Below, one piece after another: positions 32,242 through 42,608 of a DNA stretch of 64,000 nucleotides. This DNA comes from Candida dubliniensis CD36. Its lineage: Eukaryota; Ascomycota; Pichiomycetes; Serinales; Debaryomycetaceae. Every line of letters starts with the position of its first letter. Position 1 is the stretch's first letter. The position numbers were made by a program, and so were the translations under genes. Location: positions 1,269,501-1,333,500 of the forward strand of contig NC_012863.1 of the NCBI RefSeq assembly GCF_000026945.1, written 5' to 3'. The notes below the pieces were generated by a model. The model was not told the DNA's origin. It was given only the letters and a program-made list of their open reading frames with translations, and did not search any database.

Positions 32242-33126
32242 AGTTGCTGCAGAAAGCTGTGTGATGAAAGCAGTAGTTTAATGTCTAGTGAGATTCTATT
32301 TTTGATAAGCTGAAAAAAAAAAAAATTGGATCCTTCAGGACATATTGTACATTTTTTCGAGGAAATGACAAGCCATTTATACGGTGGTAAAGAAAATCGA
32401 AAAATATCGTTTAATGGGAAACACCGAAACAGCAGTAAAGAAACTGATAATTAAAAGGAATGGACAATAGGATTGATTGACCTTCATTATTTAGAGATCA
32501 ACAAAGTTTCACACTCATATTTTCGTAATACAATACCTAAATGTAATTGAATTTCTTTGTTGATTTCAACAAAAAAAGGTGCAAAAAAAAGAATATCTTA
32601 ACTTGCTTGTACGCGGATCACATTGTGATGATAAATGGTGGCAAAAATGTTCATCTGTTATTCTATTTTCTTTTTTTTTTTTTTGGTGGCTGAAAGAAAA
32701 GGGAGGTGGAGGTGATGGCCCGAAAAGGAAACCAAAACGTTTTTTTTGCTCAGAGATCGACGCAATTCTTGTGCGAGACACATTGTTGTTTGCAATGGAA
32801 TGTGTATTAAACCGAAATGCTGTGCCCAATCACTCCATCACATATTACTAAACATATTGTTTGGTTCATTTAGTATCATTTAGTATCATTTTAAACAGCA
32901 AATTTGAAAACCATGAAATACGCCTGATAAGCACATTTTTCCGATTTATTATTTACAAATCTAGAGTAGAACTGACACCTGCAAGATTCAACAAGATATA
33001 CCTTTTAAAAAGATTGCTAAACCGAAAGAAGCAAACGATAATTAACAATTCTGTATTAATATATACAAGTTATATTATTTGATAGTTAAGGAAATAAATC
33101 TAAAGTAGCAAAGTCCATGCCTATCA
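32242..33126. other. Upstream region of the first ferric reductase
   Basis: This 885-bp region holds the reductase promoter and the ISD11 3' side. A GATAAG word lies near 32305, close to the reductase start; GATA factors of the Sfu1 type repress iron-uptake genes in Candida, but one short word is weak evidence. A T-tract is at about 32671-32684. Small frames here look like chance. Confidence 0.45.
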
Positions 33127-33393
33127 TTATTGATGTCTCTTTAATGGTTCCACCACCAATTTGTCAAAAGTGTACAACTGGGAAATGGTTGTTTGTCTAT
33201 GCAACAAAGCCAATTGATTTATACCTTCATTATAAAACTGATTTATCTCATTTTCGTTCGTTAGGGATTTGTTAGCCTTAAAAGTTTCAACGATTTTTCT
33301 TTTGGAATATTCTCTAAAGTTGTAGTTATCAAACTTGTATGCCTTTTCTAATAATTGCTTATACAACTGTAAAATCTGTTTTGAGTTCACCAT
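33127..33393 (-). CDS. ISD11: LYR-motif protein Isd11 (mitochondrial Fe-S assembly)
   Basis: Isd11 stabilises the cysteine desulfurase Nfs1 in the mitochondrial matrix and binds acyl carrier protein. The 88-residue chain carries the LYR-family start ILQLYKQLLEKAYKF (residues 7-21, Leu-Tyr-Lys in place of LYR), NYNFREYSKRKI, the arginine-rich signature of the family, and the C-terminal QLYTFDKLVVE block. Size is as expected (yeast 94). It lies between a ferric reductase and a DnaJ gene; the iron theme is probably coincidental. Confidence 0.9.
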   Translation of the reverse strand: MVNSKQILQLYKQLLEKAYKFDNYNFREYSKRKIVETFKANKSLTNENEINQFYNEGINQLALLHRQTTISQLYTFDKLVVEPLKRHQ

Positions 33394-33738
33394 TATGATT
33401 ATGAAATTTGTTATTGCCTATATGATTTGATAAGCCTTTAGCAATAGCTTTAAAACAGAATACGATGCAATAATAGTGCTTATTAGTAATTGTCATTTCT
33501 TTTATTGTAATTTTTTTTTTTCCCCTTTAGAATTGAGAATTTCTGGTGATTTTGAAATTTCGTGCACGACTGGTTTCTCCATGGCTTTCATTGAACACAT
33601 AAACCACAGTTGTTTCATTCTCGATGAATATATTCCTATATAATTATTGAGATACGACTCGAAAGTTAGAAATATGCGGTCACAATTCTATAAATATATC
33701 TGTGCATATGAACAAGTATAACCTACAAAGGTGAGACA
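33394..33738. other. Intergenic region ISD11-DJP1
   Basis: These 345 bases act as ISD11 promoter and DJP1 3' end. A T/C tract is at 33511-33527. Nothing else is seen. Confidence 0.6.
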
Positions 33739-35112
33739 TCACTGTTCCTCTGATTCGGCATTTTCAGCAGCCATTCTTTTCATATATTCTTCCAATTCTT
33801 TGTTATTCATTGATTTTTGCTTTTTGGAAGACTTCTTGGCTTGGGCCTCTGCCATTATTTCTTCAAATATTCTTGCTTCTTCTTCTTCTTCAGGAGACCT
33901 TTCAACTTTGGAAATCTCTTTACCAATATACAATAATGCTTCGGCTCTGGCAACCCTTTCCTTCTTGGAAATAGTTTTATCGCGTAATACATTATGACAA
34001 ACTTTACGCAATATGTCAGTGACTTCAAACTTTGTGGTTGCCCATGCGGTTGCTAAGAATTTACCAGTGATAATTCTCTCCATTTCCGCTTGTTTTACCA
34101 ATTCCTCTTGAGTTGGTTGATGTCCTTCTTCTTGTGACAACAAAAACTGTTCTTGCTCCTTTACCATCTGTTCAATAGATAACTGAGCATCAACTGCGGT
34201 TTTCAAAATCGAATAGCCGTTTTTAACCGTTTCGGTCTTTGATTTTACAGAAGTAAATATTTTTGATACACCAAATGTTTTTGAAGCATGAATAGTAGCA
34301 TTAGCTTTGTCAATATATATTTTACCAATCAAATGCAACAATTGAATCCCAAAACTTTCGATTTTCATATCTTCGAATTCCGTTTGCAATATTCTGGTGA
34401 AACTTTCCAATGCTTCTTTATTGTTTTTGGATAATTGATAATTTTCAATTCTCTTTAACAATAAACTTGTTAAGTCATCTATACGTTTCAATTTGGCTTG
34501 CTTTGCTTCTTCTTGATACTTCAACATTTGCTCTCTTTGTTGTTCATTGATCTTTTGCTTTTTCAACTTTTTAATTTCTTCTGAAGTTAAATTGGATGTC
34601 GGTTTATTGTTGCTACTAGATACCTTCGTGTTGTTATCGGAAATAGTCAATGTTTGAACAGACTCATTCAATGAATCAGTAGCCCCATGCTGTTTCCCCG
34701 GTTTATTCTCCTCTTCAACGTTTTCTAATTCTACTTCATCTTCAGTGATAATTTCCCCCATTTTCGACATATCATTCAACATGCTCAATTCCCCAATCCA
34801 TCCCTTAAATGAATCACCACCAAAAATCATGTTGAAGAATTCGGCAGGATCTATATCAGCAGCTTGTTGCATGGTTGGGTTTTCCTTCATTCCTTCAACC
34901 CCAAACTCATCGTATATTTTTCTGCTTTCAGGATTCAGTAAAACACCATAGGCTTCACCCAATTCTTGAAATTTTTCTGCAGCTTTGGGATCATTGGCAT
35001 TTTTATCAGGATGTAATTTTATAGCCTGTTTTCTATAAGCTTTTTTCAATTCGACATCAGTTGCTGTTACCTCAACTTGTAAGATATCATAATAAATTGT
35101 GTCTTTCACCAT
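33739..35112 (-). CDS. DJP1: Type III Hsp40/DnaJ protein, Djp1-like
   Basis: This cytosolic J-protein co-chaperone is related to S. cerevisiae Djp1, which helps peroxisomal and mitochondrial precursor import. The J domain covers residues about 6-72 with HPD at 34-36 and KKAYRKQAIKLHPDKN. The FFNMIFGGDSFKGWIGELSML block that follows is shared by Djp1 and Caj1. A charged linker (about 115-215) precedes the conserved DnaJ-X region with FGIQLLHLIGKIYI and GKFLATAWATTKFEV. The acidic linker and the ending EEARIFEEIMAEAQAKK favour Djp1 over Caj1. Its 457 residues compare with 432 in yeast. No zinc-finger domain is present, as expected for this class. Confidence 0.82.
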   Translation of the reverse strand: MVKDTIYYDILQVEVTATDVELKKAYRKQAIKLHPDKNANDPKAAEKFQELGEAYGVLLNPESRKIYDEFGVEGMKENPTMQQAADIDPAEFFNMIFGGDSFKGWIGELSMLNDMSKMGEIITEDEVELENVEEENKPGKQHGATDSLNESVQTLTISDNNTKVSSSNNKPTSNLTSEEIKKLKKQKINEQQREQMLKYQEEAKQAKLKRIDDLTSLLLKRIENYQLSKNNKEALESFTRILQTEFEDMKIESFGIQLLHLIGKIYIDKANATIHASKTFGVSKIFTSVKSKTETVKNGYSILKTAVDAQLSIEQMVKEQEQFLLSQEEGHQPTQEELVKQAEMERIITGKFLATAWATTKFEVTDILRKVCHNVLRDKTISKKERVARAEALLYIGKEISKVERSPEEEEEARIFEEIMAEAQAKKSSKKQKSMNNKELEEYMKRMAAENAESEEQ

Positions 35113-35183
35113 TGTCCATGTGATATGCTATGAGATGAACTGTATAGGATTGTAAGTATTGAATCAAAGATAACACTGATATT

Positions 35184-35230
35184 TTTTTTTTTTTCTCTTT
35201 GCCTTTTTTCTTCCCCCCCCCCCCCTGTTT
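35184..35230 (+). repeat. T-tract followed by C-tract in the DJP1 promoter
   Basis: A run of about 14 T and, after a short spacer, a run of about 13 C lie 70-115 bp upstream of the DJP1 start. A C-run this long is unusual at the AT content of this region. Confidence 0.7.
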
Positions 35231-35394
35231 ATATACGAACGTTTTTGTTTACCTTTGTCTGGACCGGCAAAGAATCTCATCACGGAAAATAAGGATTGCT
35301 CGGCCCTTCTCTTCAGAGGCGTCACGGCTCATCCGACGAAGGAGGAGCAGCAAGAAGACACACAAAAAAGAAAAGCACCTCAACTACTAACAAG

Positions 35395-36260
35395 GTTCTA
35401 ATTCTCCATTGTCCTTCATTAGATGATGATCCGTCATCTTCAAATCATATGAATTCACTTGAATCTATTCATTATAAAAATGCTGAATATCCAAAAGTCA
35501 GAGAAATTAGAAGAATGGAAGCAGCTAACCCTCCAATTGAATTATACAGGCTACTCAAGAAGAATGTAGGCCCTGTTTATCTTATCCCAGACATTAGTTG
35601 AAAGTTTAAATTTGATACAATATATTTGATGTTTCTAATGAAAGCATTGAGGCATATAAAGACAAAACTCAATACTTATTAGACGATTTTATGGAGAAAC
35701 TTGAGAAGTTTGAAAAAGCAGGCAAAGAAGAAATTAATGATGAAGATGAATCGATGGAAAAAGCATATTCCATTAGTGCATACTACTATGAAGATTTACA
35801 AACTTTGATGTAATTAAATAAATGTAAATATTCTACGGTATATGAGGATATTAGAATTAAAAGATCCAGAGTACCCATTTTAGAAGAATGGAATAATTAA
35901 TGACTTCCAAGAGATAGAAGTAAAGTTTAAGAATAAAACCTTCGACCGGGAAATTAAATTGTAAATTGCAAAAGAAGCAATTTTCCTCTATTTTTCAGCA
36001 GAGGAACAATCCAGAAATTAACCAGAATATAAATAGCAAAAGTTCAGTTGGAAAGAAATCAGTGTTGGAAAAGTCTGCAAAGAAGAAAAACCATTGGAAC
36101 CAACCCAAAAGTCTTTGTTAGAAAGTCAGAAGAACTAGAAAACGTCAAAGAAGCGTTAAGAAATTAAAAGCTTTTATAAAAATCAGTCAAAACAATTACC
36201 ACCTAGTAAGGTTTCTTTTGTTTTTGTTTACCCACCATTAAAGAAATATGAAACTGCAAA
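35395..36260 (+). pseudogene. Decayed protein-coding gene, unknown family
   Basis: Three consecutive stretches read as ordinary protein but are broken. The first (to the TGA at 35599) includes KNAEYPKVREIRRMEAANPP. Its frame continues for eight codons after the TGA and then needs a one-base shift near 35625 to enter a second stretch (FDVSNESIEAYKDKTQYL onwards) that stays open to a TAA at 35811. A third, in another frame from 35842, reads RILELKDPEYPF and then EAIFLYFSAEEQS and KEISVGKVCKEEKPLEP, with several scattered in-frame stops. The pattern of single stops and single-base shifts indicates an old gene losing function. I do not recognise the family; a lineage-specific multigene family is possible. 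It is divergent from DJP1 and ends at an A-tract. Confidence 0.6.
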
Positions 36261-36268
36261 CTTTTCAA

Positions 36269-36293
36269 AAAAAAAAAAAAAAAAAAAAAAAAA
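36269..36293 (+). repeat. Poly-A tract
   Basis: About 25 consecutive A residues lie at the 3' end of the pseudogene. It could be ordinary intergenic slippage sequence. A poly-A tail left by retroposition is conceivable, but nothing else supports that. Confidence 0.7.
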
Positions 36294-36534
36294 CACACAT
36301 ATTTTCACCATTATTGGCTAACATTACCTTCATTATGTATGAAGGTAATTATCTGAATACAATGAGACTAACATCTAAGAATATTTATCTCACTATTGCC
36401 ACGGATCTATATCTCCACACTTTGGTCATACAAACCAAAAAAGTGCCTAGATTCAGTTGCTCTCGTGTCAGATCCCCCCCCCCCATAACCACTCGTGCTA
36501 GAACTGTATAAACAAATAAACTAAACCTATATTT

Positions 36535-39500
36535 CTAGAATGAAAAAGTAATGCTATTTACTTCTGGTATAACTAAAATGGTTTCCAATCCGTTGATGAA
36601 TTCAATATCTAAATCATCACTGTCATTTTCTTCTTCATCGTCATCATCATTTATAGGGTTTACACCATCAGCCAATTCTTTAATTACCACTTGAGGCAAC
36701 GGTATCTTACCAACATTTAATGGAATTAAAGTCAATTGTTTAGTTGTCTCTTGTCCACCACTAAATGTAAAACGTCTGAACCCTGACATTAACCAATTAT
36801 CATCTTGTTGTATGACTAATTGAAATTGGTCCTTGGTTACAACTGGTGTGGAATTATCCATATTTTCATTGCTATTCTTACTCTTATTTCTTTGTGGTGA
36901 TGATACAGCAAGAGGTTGTGATTGATTTTCACTGTAGTCGAATTCATGATCTTGATCTTTAGGGGACCATCTTATTATAGTATTGATTTTCAAATTGACA
37001 TTGATAGGCTCTCCTACAGTGTACTGTTTTTTATCATATTGATATTCAACAATCTGTAAATACTTCAAAACGGGGACTGGAACCGAAATGTGTAAATGAA
37101 GAACATTATTGTACTCATAGGAGTCTAAAGATGTTTCAAAGTTATGATTCACGAGTATATTCAGCATTAATTTAAGCAAATTCTTTTGATCCACTGAATT
37201 TTCCACATATTGCAAAACAATTCTCTCTGCTAATAGATTCAATTCTAACCCATTCAAGAATTTGATTGTTTTGTACACTGCAAATCCGTTTAAATCAAAC
37301 TTTAGTTTAGTGACAATAATATCCTTAATCAAATACCAATACTTGACCAATTGATTGTGCTCCAAACAGTGAATTATCTCTTTTGAAACATACTCTTCAC
37401 ATTCTTCTTGCAAGTTTGTGTAGTCAACTGTCAAGTTCAACGTATCATTTAGGTACACTTCATCGCTTTTAGGTTTGATCTTGTAAAAGAAATTACTTGG
37501 TTGTTCACCAAATGCAATAATATCATATGACAGAAACCTGCTTGGTTTGATAATTTCATAATTTGACTCTGTGGTTAAATCATTGTTGATGATCCTAATT
37601 GGGTATTTGGGATTAGATGTGCCAACTTGAAACTTTGAGTATATAAAATCCCGCTTGAATATGTCTTGGACAGTAACCGACACAGTTAGCGCAGTATCTA
37701 TGTTATACGAAACTTGGAAACTGTATTGCTCTTCACCATCAACATTATATTCGATCTTAGCTCTCATATTAATTATTTTATTGACTGACCTGACGTAAGT
37801 GTAAGGAATTAAAAATGTTCGAGTTTCTTGTGAGTCAAGTTCACTGATTTCCAATTCAGGCTCTACTATTGTTAGCCCTGGTGTCGTCGAAAACATTTTT
37901 ATTCTAATATCACTGATAGGATTGCTTCCACTTTTGATCTTTAGAACAACTTCTGTGGAGCCTAATTTCAAGTCATTAGCGCAACAAAACTGTGCAGTCA
38001 ATTTATTAATATTCTGATAAGCTAAAAGTGTTTTCTCGTGTCTTGGTTTAAATAAAGGCAACGTGTTCAGGCCCTCATAATCAAACACATTATTATTATT
38101 ATTATGTTCAATCACTGTATCACTTAAAAATGAAGCATGGCTCATTTGTAATTCTTTTTCTCCGTAGTCTAAAATCAAAAATAAACTGTTATAAAATTGG
38201 ATTGTCAAGCGGTACGGCGAAAAGGATCCCAATATGAAATTATTAGTTGATAGTTGAATAGTGTTATCTAATTTTTCCGTAATCTCAACATTATCAGCTT
38301 GAAACACTATTTCTGACCCTTCTTCGTCTACTATGATCAACTCCACATGTTTAAATACAAACGCCAAGGAAAAGGGGTTTTTAATTTTCAACCGGATTAA
38401 ATACTTATCCCTAGAAGTTGACTCATCGGCATTTATGTAAGGAATTATATCGGTTTTGAAGAATTGATTCAAAGACTTTTCGAATCTCTTTGTGGAATCT
38501 AGCTTATTTGCATAAACTTCAATTCTGTCAAATAATTTCTTTATCTGTAACTTATTATTAATTAATCTAAACGAATTGATATCAGTGTGGTTACCCTCTA
38601 AACATGACAATAGTTTTAGACAAGTACTCAATATTTCTTCATAGTTGGTAGATTTGGTTTTCTCCATACATCCATAATAGATTTCTAGTAATATACCACC
38701 CAAATAATTCCATCCATTCTGAATGAAGAAGTCGTAAGAGTCACGTAAAATTTCCAAACACTCACTATAATTTCCCTTCTCATAGTTTAATATGGCTAAA
38801 TCAATGGATAATACATCGATAGTTTTTGATCTGTCACAGCCCATAAAATCTTCAAGAATTCCTTCGGTAAGTTTTGTAAACTCATCAATGAATGCATTTT
38901 TATTTTGTAATGCCTGTAATAGCTTTGGATGACTTAAGTCTAATTTGGTTTCCTTTGTCGAATCTCTATGTTCTTTCAATGCTTCTTCCTCGTCAAGTGA
39001 CACGTCTTCAAAAACCTGATCTAAGCCTTTAATTTCAATGCTATTCTTCTGTGCCAATTTGCTCAAGCTGGATCTTTGTAGTAGTTTTAGTTCCCCTCTT
39101 GACTCGAACATTCTTTTTAGTTGGTGCGAATTGTTGTTGTTTGCTGGTTCTGCTTCATGAATTTTTGTACCTTGCTCGATAAGCTTATTGACTATATCTA
39201 AACTCAAGAAATACTCGATTATTGAATATTCAAATTCTATCAATACTTGTTCATTGTGAAATATCTGTAATAAATCATTTAAAAAAAGTACCAAATTTCT
39301 AAAAAGCTTGGAAATTTGTAATTCTGCTAAGGAGATTGAAGTTTTAAAGTTATTAGTAGCCAACATCTCAAGTGTTGATGCCTGTCTGAAAAATATAAAG
39401 CACTTCAATTCAAATAGATTCACATTGGCAAACGAGTTGGCATCATGTATATGTTGACATTTTCTGTTGTAAAACTCATTAAAATCAAAATCATTTGAGA

Positions 39501-40332
39501 AAACCTCAGCTGGTAAGTCAACTTTATAATTAAATAAATCTGGGTTGTGCTCGACTAAATTGTTTAATTGCTCAGATAACCTATTGAAAAAGTTGATACA
39601 GTCATTGAATAGCTTCATATCATAAAACAATTCGGCTAGATTATAAGTTGCCACGTATTTTGTCAATGTATTCTTTTCGTCATCACCACTAGTCGTTATC
39701 AAATCCAGATTCAAATGGTACTTTTGGTTAAATGTAAACCCCAACAAATTTTTGATCTGGACAAGAAATTCGTTCAACTCAAATTCATTCTGCTTGAGTT
39801 TAAAACAGTACCCCATTGATTCATTGCTCTGGACACCAACAGATGCACTAGACGAAGCCGACTCAGAAAATAAAGCTACTAATTCTTTACCTCCTTCGTT
39901 ACTAAAATCTTTCAATAATTTGTCATAGTGAGACATTTTAATAATTGTGGACAGTTTATCTTTGGCGTCCGAGGGAACATATAGTAGAATCATCCATGAT
40001 GGAGAAGAAGCGTTCACTTTTCCATTGAACACAAGAGTCTTCAACCATTCTTTGATTAACGGCCTTACTTGGGTACGATACTTGTCCAATGATTCAATTT
40101 TTATAAGCATTAGTCTGGCATAGACATTGTGATTTTCCAAAAAAGATGAGTCTGATTTTTTGGGAATCTCTTCTGTGAATCCAATTGGCAAATCATGGGT
40201 TGTTTTCAATGGTTGTGAAGGGTGAAACCGTATGTGTAGGCTCAGTATAGGTGATATCTTTTTGAGCTCATCTTTAATCAATGGATATATACCAAATGGA
40301 TCGTAATATCCAATTTTAACTGGATTCGCCAT
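36535..40332 (-). CDS. TRS130: TRAPPII subunit Trs130 (TRAPPC10 family)
   Basis: This large subunit of the TRAPPII complex is involved in Ypt31/32 activation at the late Golgi. The 1265-residue protein begins with VKIGYYDPFGIYPLIKDELK and DLPIGFTEEIP, matching the N terminus of Trs130. Helical-repeat sequence fills the first half (about 200-650), and beta-rich, immunoglobulin-like segments the second (LRLTIQFYNS and FLIPYTYVRSVNKI types). It ends LETILVIPEVNSITFSF, in line with the TRAPPC10 C-terminal domain. It is longer than the yeast protein (1102). An acidic insert (DDDDEEENDSDDLD) lies near the C terminus. A single uninterrupted frame supports the model; distant family members are poorly conserved in the middle. 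Confidence 0.85.
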   Translation of the reverse strand: MANPVKIGYYDPFGIYPLIKDELKKISPILSLHIRFHPSQPLKTTHDLPIGFTEEIPKKSDSSFLENHNVYARLMLIKIESLDKYRTQVRPLIKEWLKTLVFNGKVNASSPSWMILLYVPSDAKDKLSTIIKMSHYDKLLKDFSNEGGKELVALFSESASSSASVGVQSNESMGYCFKLKQNEFELNEFLVQIKNLLGFTFNQKYHLNLDLITTSGDDEKNTLTKYVATYNLAELFYDMKLFNDCINFFNRLSEQLNNLVEHNPDLFNYKVDLPAEVFSNDFDFNEFYNRKCQHIHDANSFANVNLFELKCFIFFRQASTLEMLATNNFKTSISLAELQISKLFRNLVLFLNDLLQIFHNEQVLIEFEYSIIEYFLSLDIVNKLIEQGTKIHEAEPANNNNSHQLKRMFESRGELKLLQRSSLSKLAQKNSIEIKGLDQVFEDVSLDEEEALKEHRDSTKETKLDLSHPKLLQALQNKNAFIDEFTKLTEGILEDFMGCDRSKTIDVLSIDLAILNYEKGNYSECLEILRDSYDFFIQNGWNYLGGILLEIYYGCMEKTKSTNYEEILSTCLKLLSCLEGNHTDINSFRLINNKLQIKKLFDRIEVYANKLDSTKRFEKSLNQFFKTDIIPYINADESTSRDKYLIRLKIKNPFSLAFVFKHVELIIVDEEGSEIVFQADNVEITEKLDNTIQLSTNNFILGSFSPYRLTIQFYNSLFLILDYGEKELQMSHASFLSDTVIEHNNNNNVFDYEGLNTLPLFKPRHEKTLLAYQNINKLTAQFCCANDLKLGSTEVVLKIKSGSNPISDIRIKMFSTTPGLTIVEPELEISELDSQETRTFLIPYTYVRSVNKIINMRAKIEYNVDGEEQYSFQVSYNIDTALTVSVTVQDIFKRDFIYSKFQVGTSNPKYPIRIINNDLTTESNYEIIKPSRFLSYDIIAFGEQPSNFFYKIKPKSDEVYLNDTLNLTVDYTNLQEECEEYVSKEIIHCLEHNQLVKYWYLIKDIIVTKLKFDLNGFAVYKTIKFLNGLELNLLAERIVLQYVENSVDQKNLLKLMLNILVNHNFETSLDSYEYNNVLHLHISVPVPVLKYLQIVEYQYDKKQYTVGEPINVNLKINTIIRWSPKDQDHEFDYSENQSQPLAVSSPQRNKSKNSNENMDNSTPVVTKDQFQLVIQQDDNWLMSGFRRFTFSGGQETTKQLTLIPLNVGKIPLPQVVIKELADGVNPINDDDDEEENDSDDLDIEFINGLETILVIPEVNSITFSF

Positions 40333-41562
40333 GTCAATGGAAACTTGTTAGGAAATTAGTTTTACAAGCAAATCAGTTTTGGATTTTTTTGATGTTTTTT
40401 CTATTGTTGTTGTTGTCAAAACACGAACATTCAGCAAAAAAAAAAAAAAAGAATCACCACAACACGAATTTTATGCAAATCTACTGTGTGCACCAGAAGC
40501 TTGAACCTCCCCCCCCCCAAATTGTTAAGTTTTTGAATTCGATGTTTTGTGGTATAACCAAGGTAGTGCTAGTATAATTACAATAAGTTTAAGGAGTTAC
40601 TAATCGATTAAGCTTATATTGATTGAAATATCCACGTCAGTATAATATGCAGTATTTTGGATGGTATTACGTAATCATAGGGTCCAAAATCAACCAACAA
40701 TTGAATTAAAATAAATTCACAAGTTGAGTTGATAGAAAATACGTACAGCTAATAATACGATGAATCTTGTGATCTAGCGCTGTTTAACTTATTATGTTCC
40801 AGATCATTAGGTTTGAAAAAACTAGTATTAAATGCTATGTATAATGGAGTTGGCAATTAGTTAGTGATTGATTGTGCTCATTGTCACGACTTTCAGAGAG
40901 GTGTTACTTCACGCATTTACGAAAGCCAAACACAGCTGATGTTTACTAAAAGTTTGAAGAAATATGGTTGAAAATTAAAGAGTCCTTTGAAACATAGTTT
41001 GTCACATGACAAGTTAGGTTTTTTGTGTACTATTTCTTTCGTGATATATAATGGCAGCAAAAACTTGTTCTATAGGAGTTTGACAGTACCCTGGACCATT
41101 CAAAAGTTTATTTTGAGAAGTTCTATTCATAATTTCATAAATTGGCTGTTATTTATTGGAATTTTTATATAATTTGTAAACTATCTAAATGTTCAAGTAT
41201 TTGCTTTGGTTTTTTTGTAAAAAATGTACAAAAATAATAGACCAAATTCTGATAATCCGACTAAATTGTTGAAATTAATATAGTAGGCTTCTAGCTGATT
41301 GAACAGATACCAATTCAACAATTCACTCAATTGATGTGCAACTTCCCAGGGTACTACAATATGTAAAGGGGGCACCAGTGTTCACTGAGGGGGTAGTAGC
41401 AAGACATCACCTTATACAAAAAATCTATTTAGATACTTGCTTGATTCTAATGTTGCATTATAGTCCACGGATAATTACTTTCATACTTTATAACCGAACA
41501 ACTGGGAATTGTTTTGCATTTTTTTAGGTTTGTGTTTTTTCCGAAAACTCTAAATAAAGCAA

Positions 41563-42080
41563 TGGTGCATAATTCTGCATACCTGGGATTAACAGCCTTC
41601 CGATTCGCAAATGCATTAATTTTTCCATCTTTAATGTTTATTGGTGGAACATGTCAAGAAAAAGAAGTAGAATCATTTTAAAACCCCCTTCAATTTTAAA
41701 GTATACTACCAGTATTAATTGCTTAAGCATTACTTCTACCCCCTTTTCAATTAGGTTAAATAGGTGTTTGCTTGTTCTAATAACTTATATTTCTTCAAAC
41801 CAGATATGAAAGAGAAGACAATTTCTTAACCAACAGGGCTTTAAGAAGAATAGTACAGAAATGGTTGTGCAAAATTATTTCTTCAGCATTGCCTATTTTT
41901 GATTTATTCTCACCATTAATAAGCGATGGACAGTGTTTTGACTGGAATTTAGATCAATTTAAACTTATCCCAGTTCCTCGCAAAAATGCCGCTGCTAGTT
42001 TTTCACACTTTTCGAATTTTACAGTTGTGAAGAAGAACCTGAAACAAAAGATTCCATTATATTCCTTGTTTATATCTTAA
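41563..42080 (+). pseudogene. Possible gene remnant with two coding-like fragments
   Basis: An ATG at 41563 opens 39 codons reading HNSAYLGLTAFRFANALIFP and ending at a TAA near 41680. About 100 bp further on, another stretch reads TRYEREDNFLTNRALRR and continues through IISSALPIFDLFSPLI to a stop at 42080, for over 90 codons without interruption. The hydrophobic and charged pattern looks like a former membrane protein. The two could also be exons of an intron-containing gene, but I see no good GTATGT/TACTAAC signals. The family is not recognised. Confidence 0.3.
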
Positions 42081-42600
42081 CTAAAGGAGAAATGATATTG
42101 TAACAATATATTTATAGGAGGTTTATTTTGTATTCCAGCCAATCATGGTGGGGCTGTTTCGAATATATTATTTAACCTTATTGTTTAAATTTTACCGCAC
42201 TTGCATATAATTGGTGCCTATATTATGTCAATACATTAAAGGGAGATAGAATTAGTTTTATTTCTTTTTTTTTTTTAAGGTAGGAAAAGAAAAAAAAAAA
42301 ATTATCTTTTTCATCAATTCCGAAAACAGATTTTCCAATTAAGATTGATTCAACAAATCTGTCACCTCCTGGATTTTAAACTTTCTCACTATTATTATAG
42401 CAATTGCAATATTCATCAGTTTTATACTGTCCATAGGTCTTTTAATACTACCACCATAATTTATTAAACAAGAAAACACTCAAAGAAACGAGGAATCAGA
42501 AAATATACCACAAAACACTAGATGTAGCCACTTCTGGCTAATCTAAAATTCTCAACATTACCTAAATATAGTACTAACAAAATAATAGAACTAGTATAAG

Positions 42601-42608
42601 CCAAGAAA
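42601..42608 (+). promoter_or_regulatory. CCAAGAAA, Rim101-type word, upstream of reductase 2
   Basis: CCAAGAAA lies 848 bp before the start at 43449. As I recall, the C. albicans pH regulator Rim101 recognises this word, and ferric reductases are among alkaline-responsive genes. A second copy, inverted, is at 43408-43415. One or two matches are expected by chance in a window of this size. Confidence 0.25.

Noticed and set aside
41336..41527. Forward 63-codon frame overlapping the reverse coding-like fragment
   Set aside because: It opens at GTG and overlaps a more protein-like reverse frame; it cannot be supported independently.
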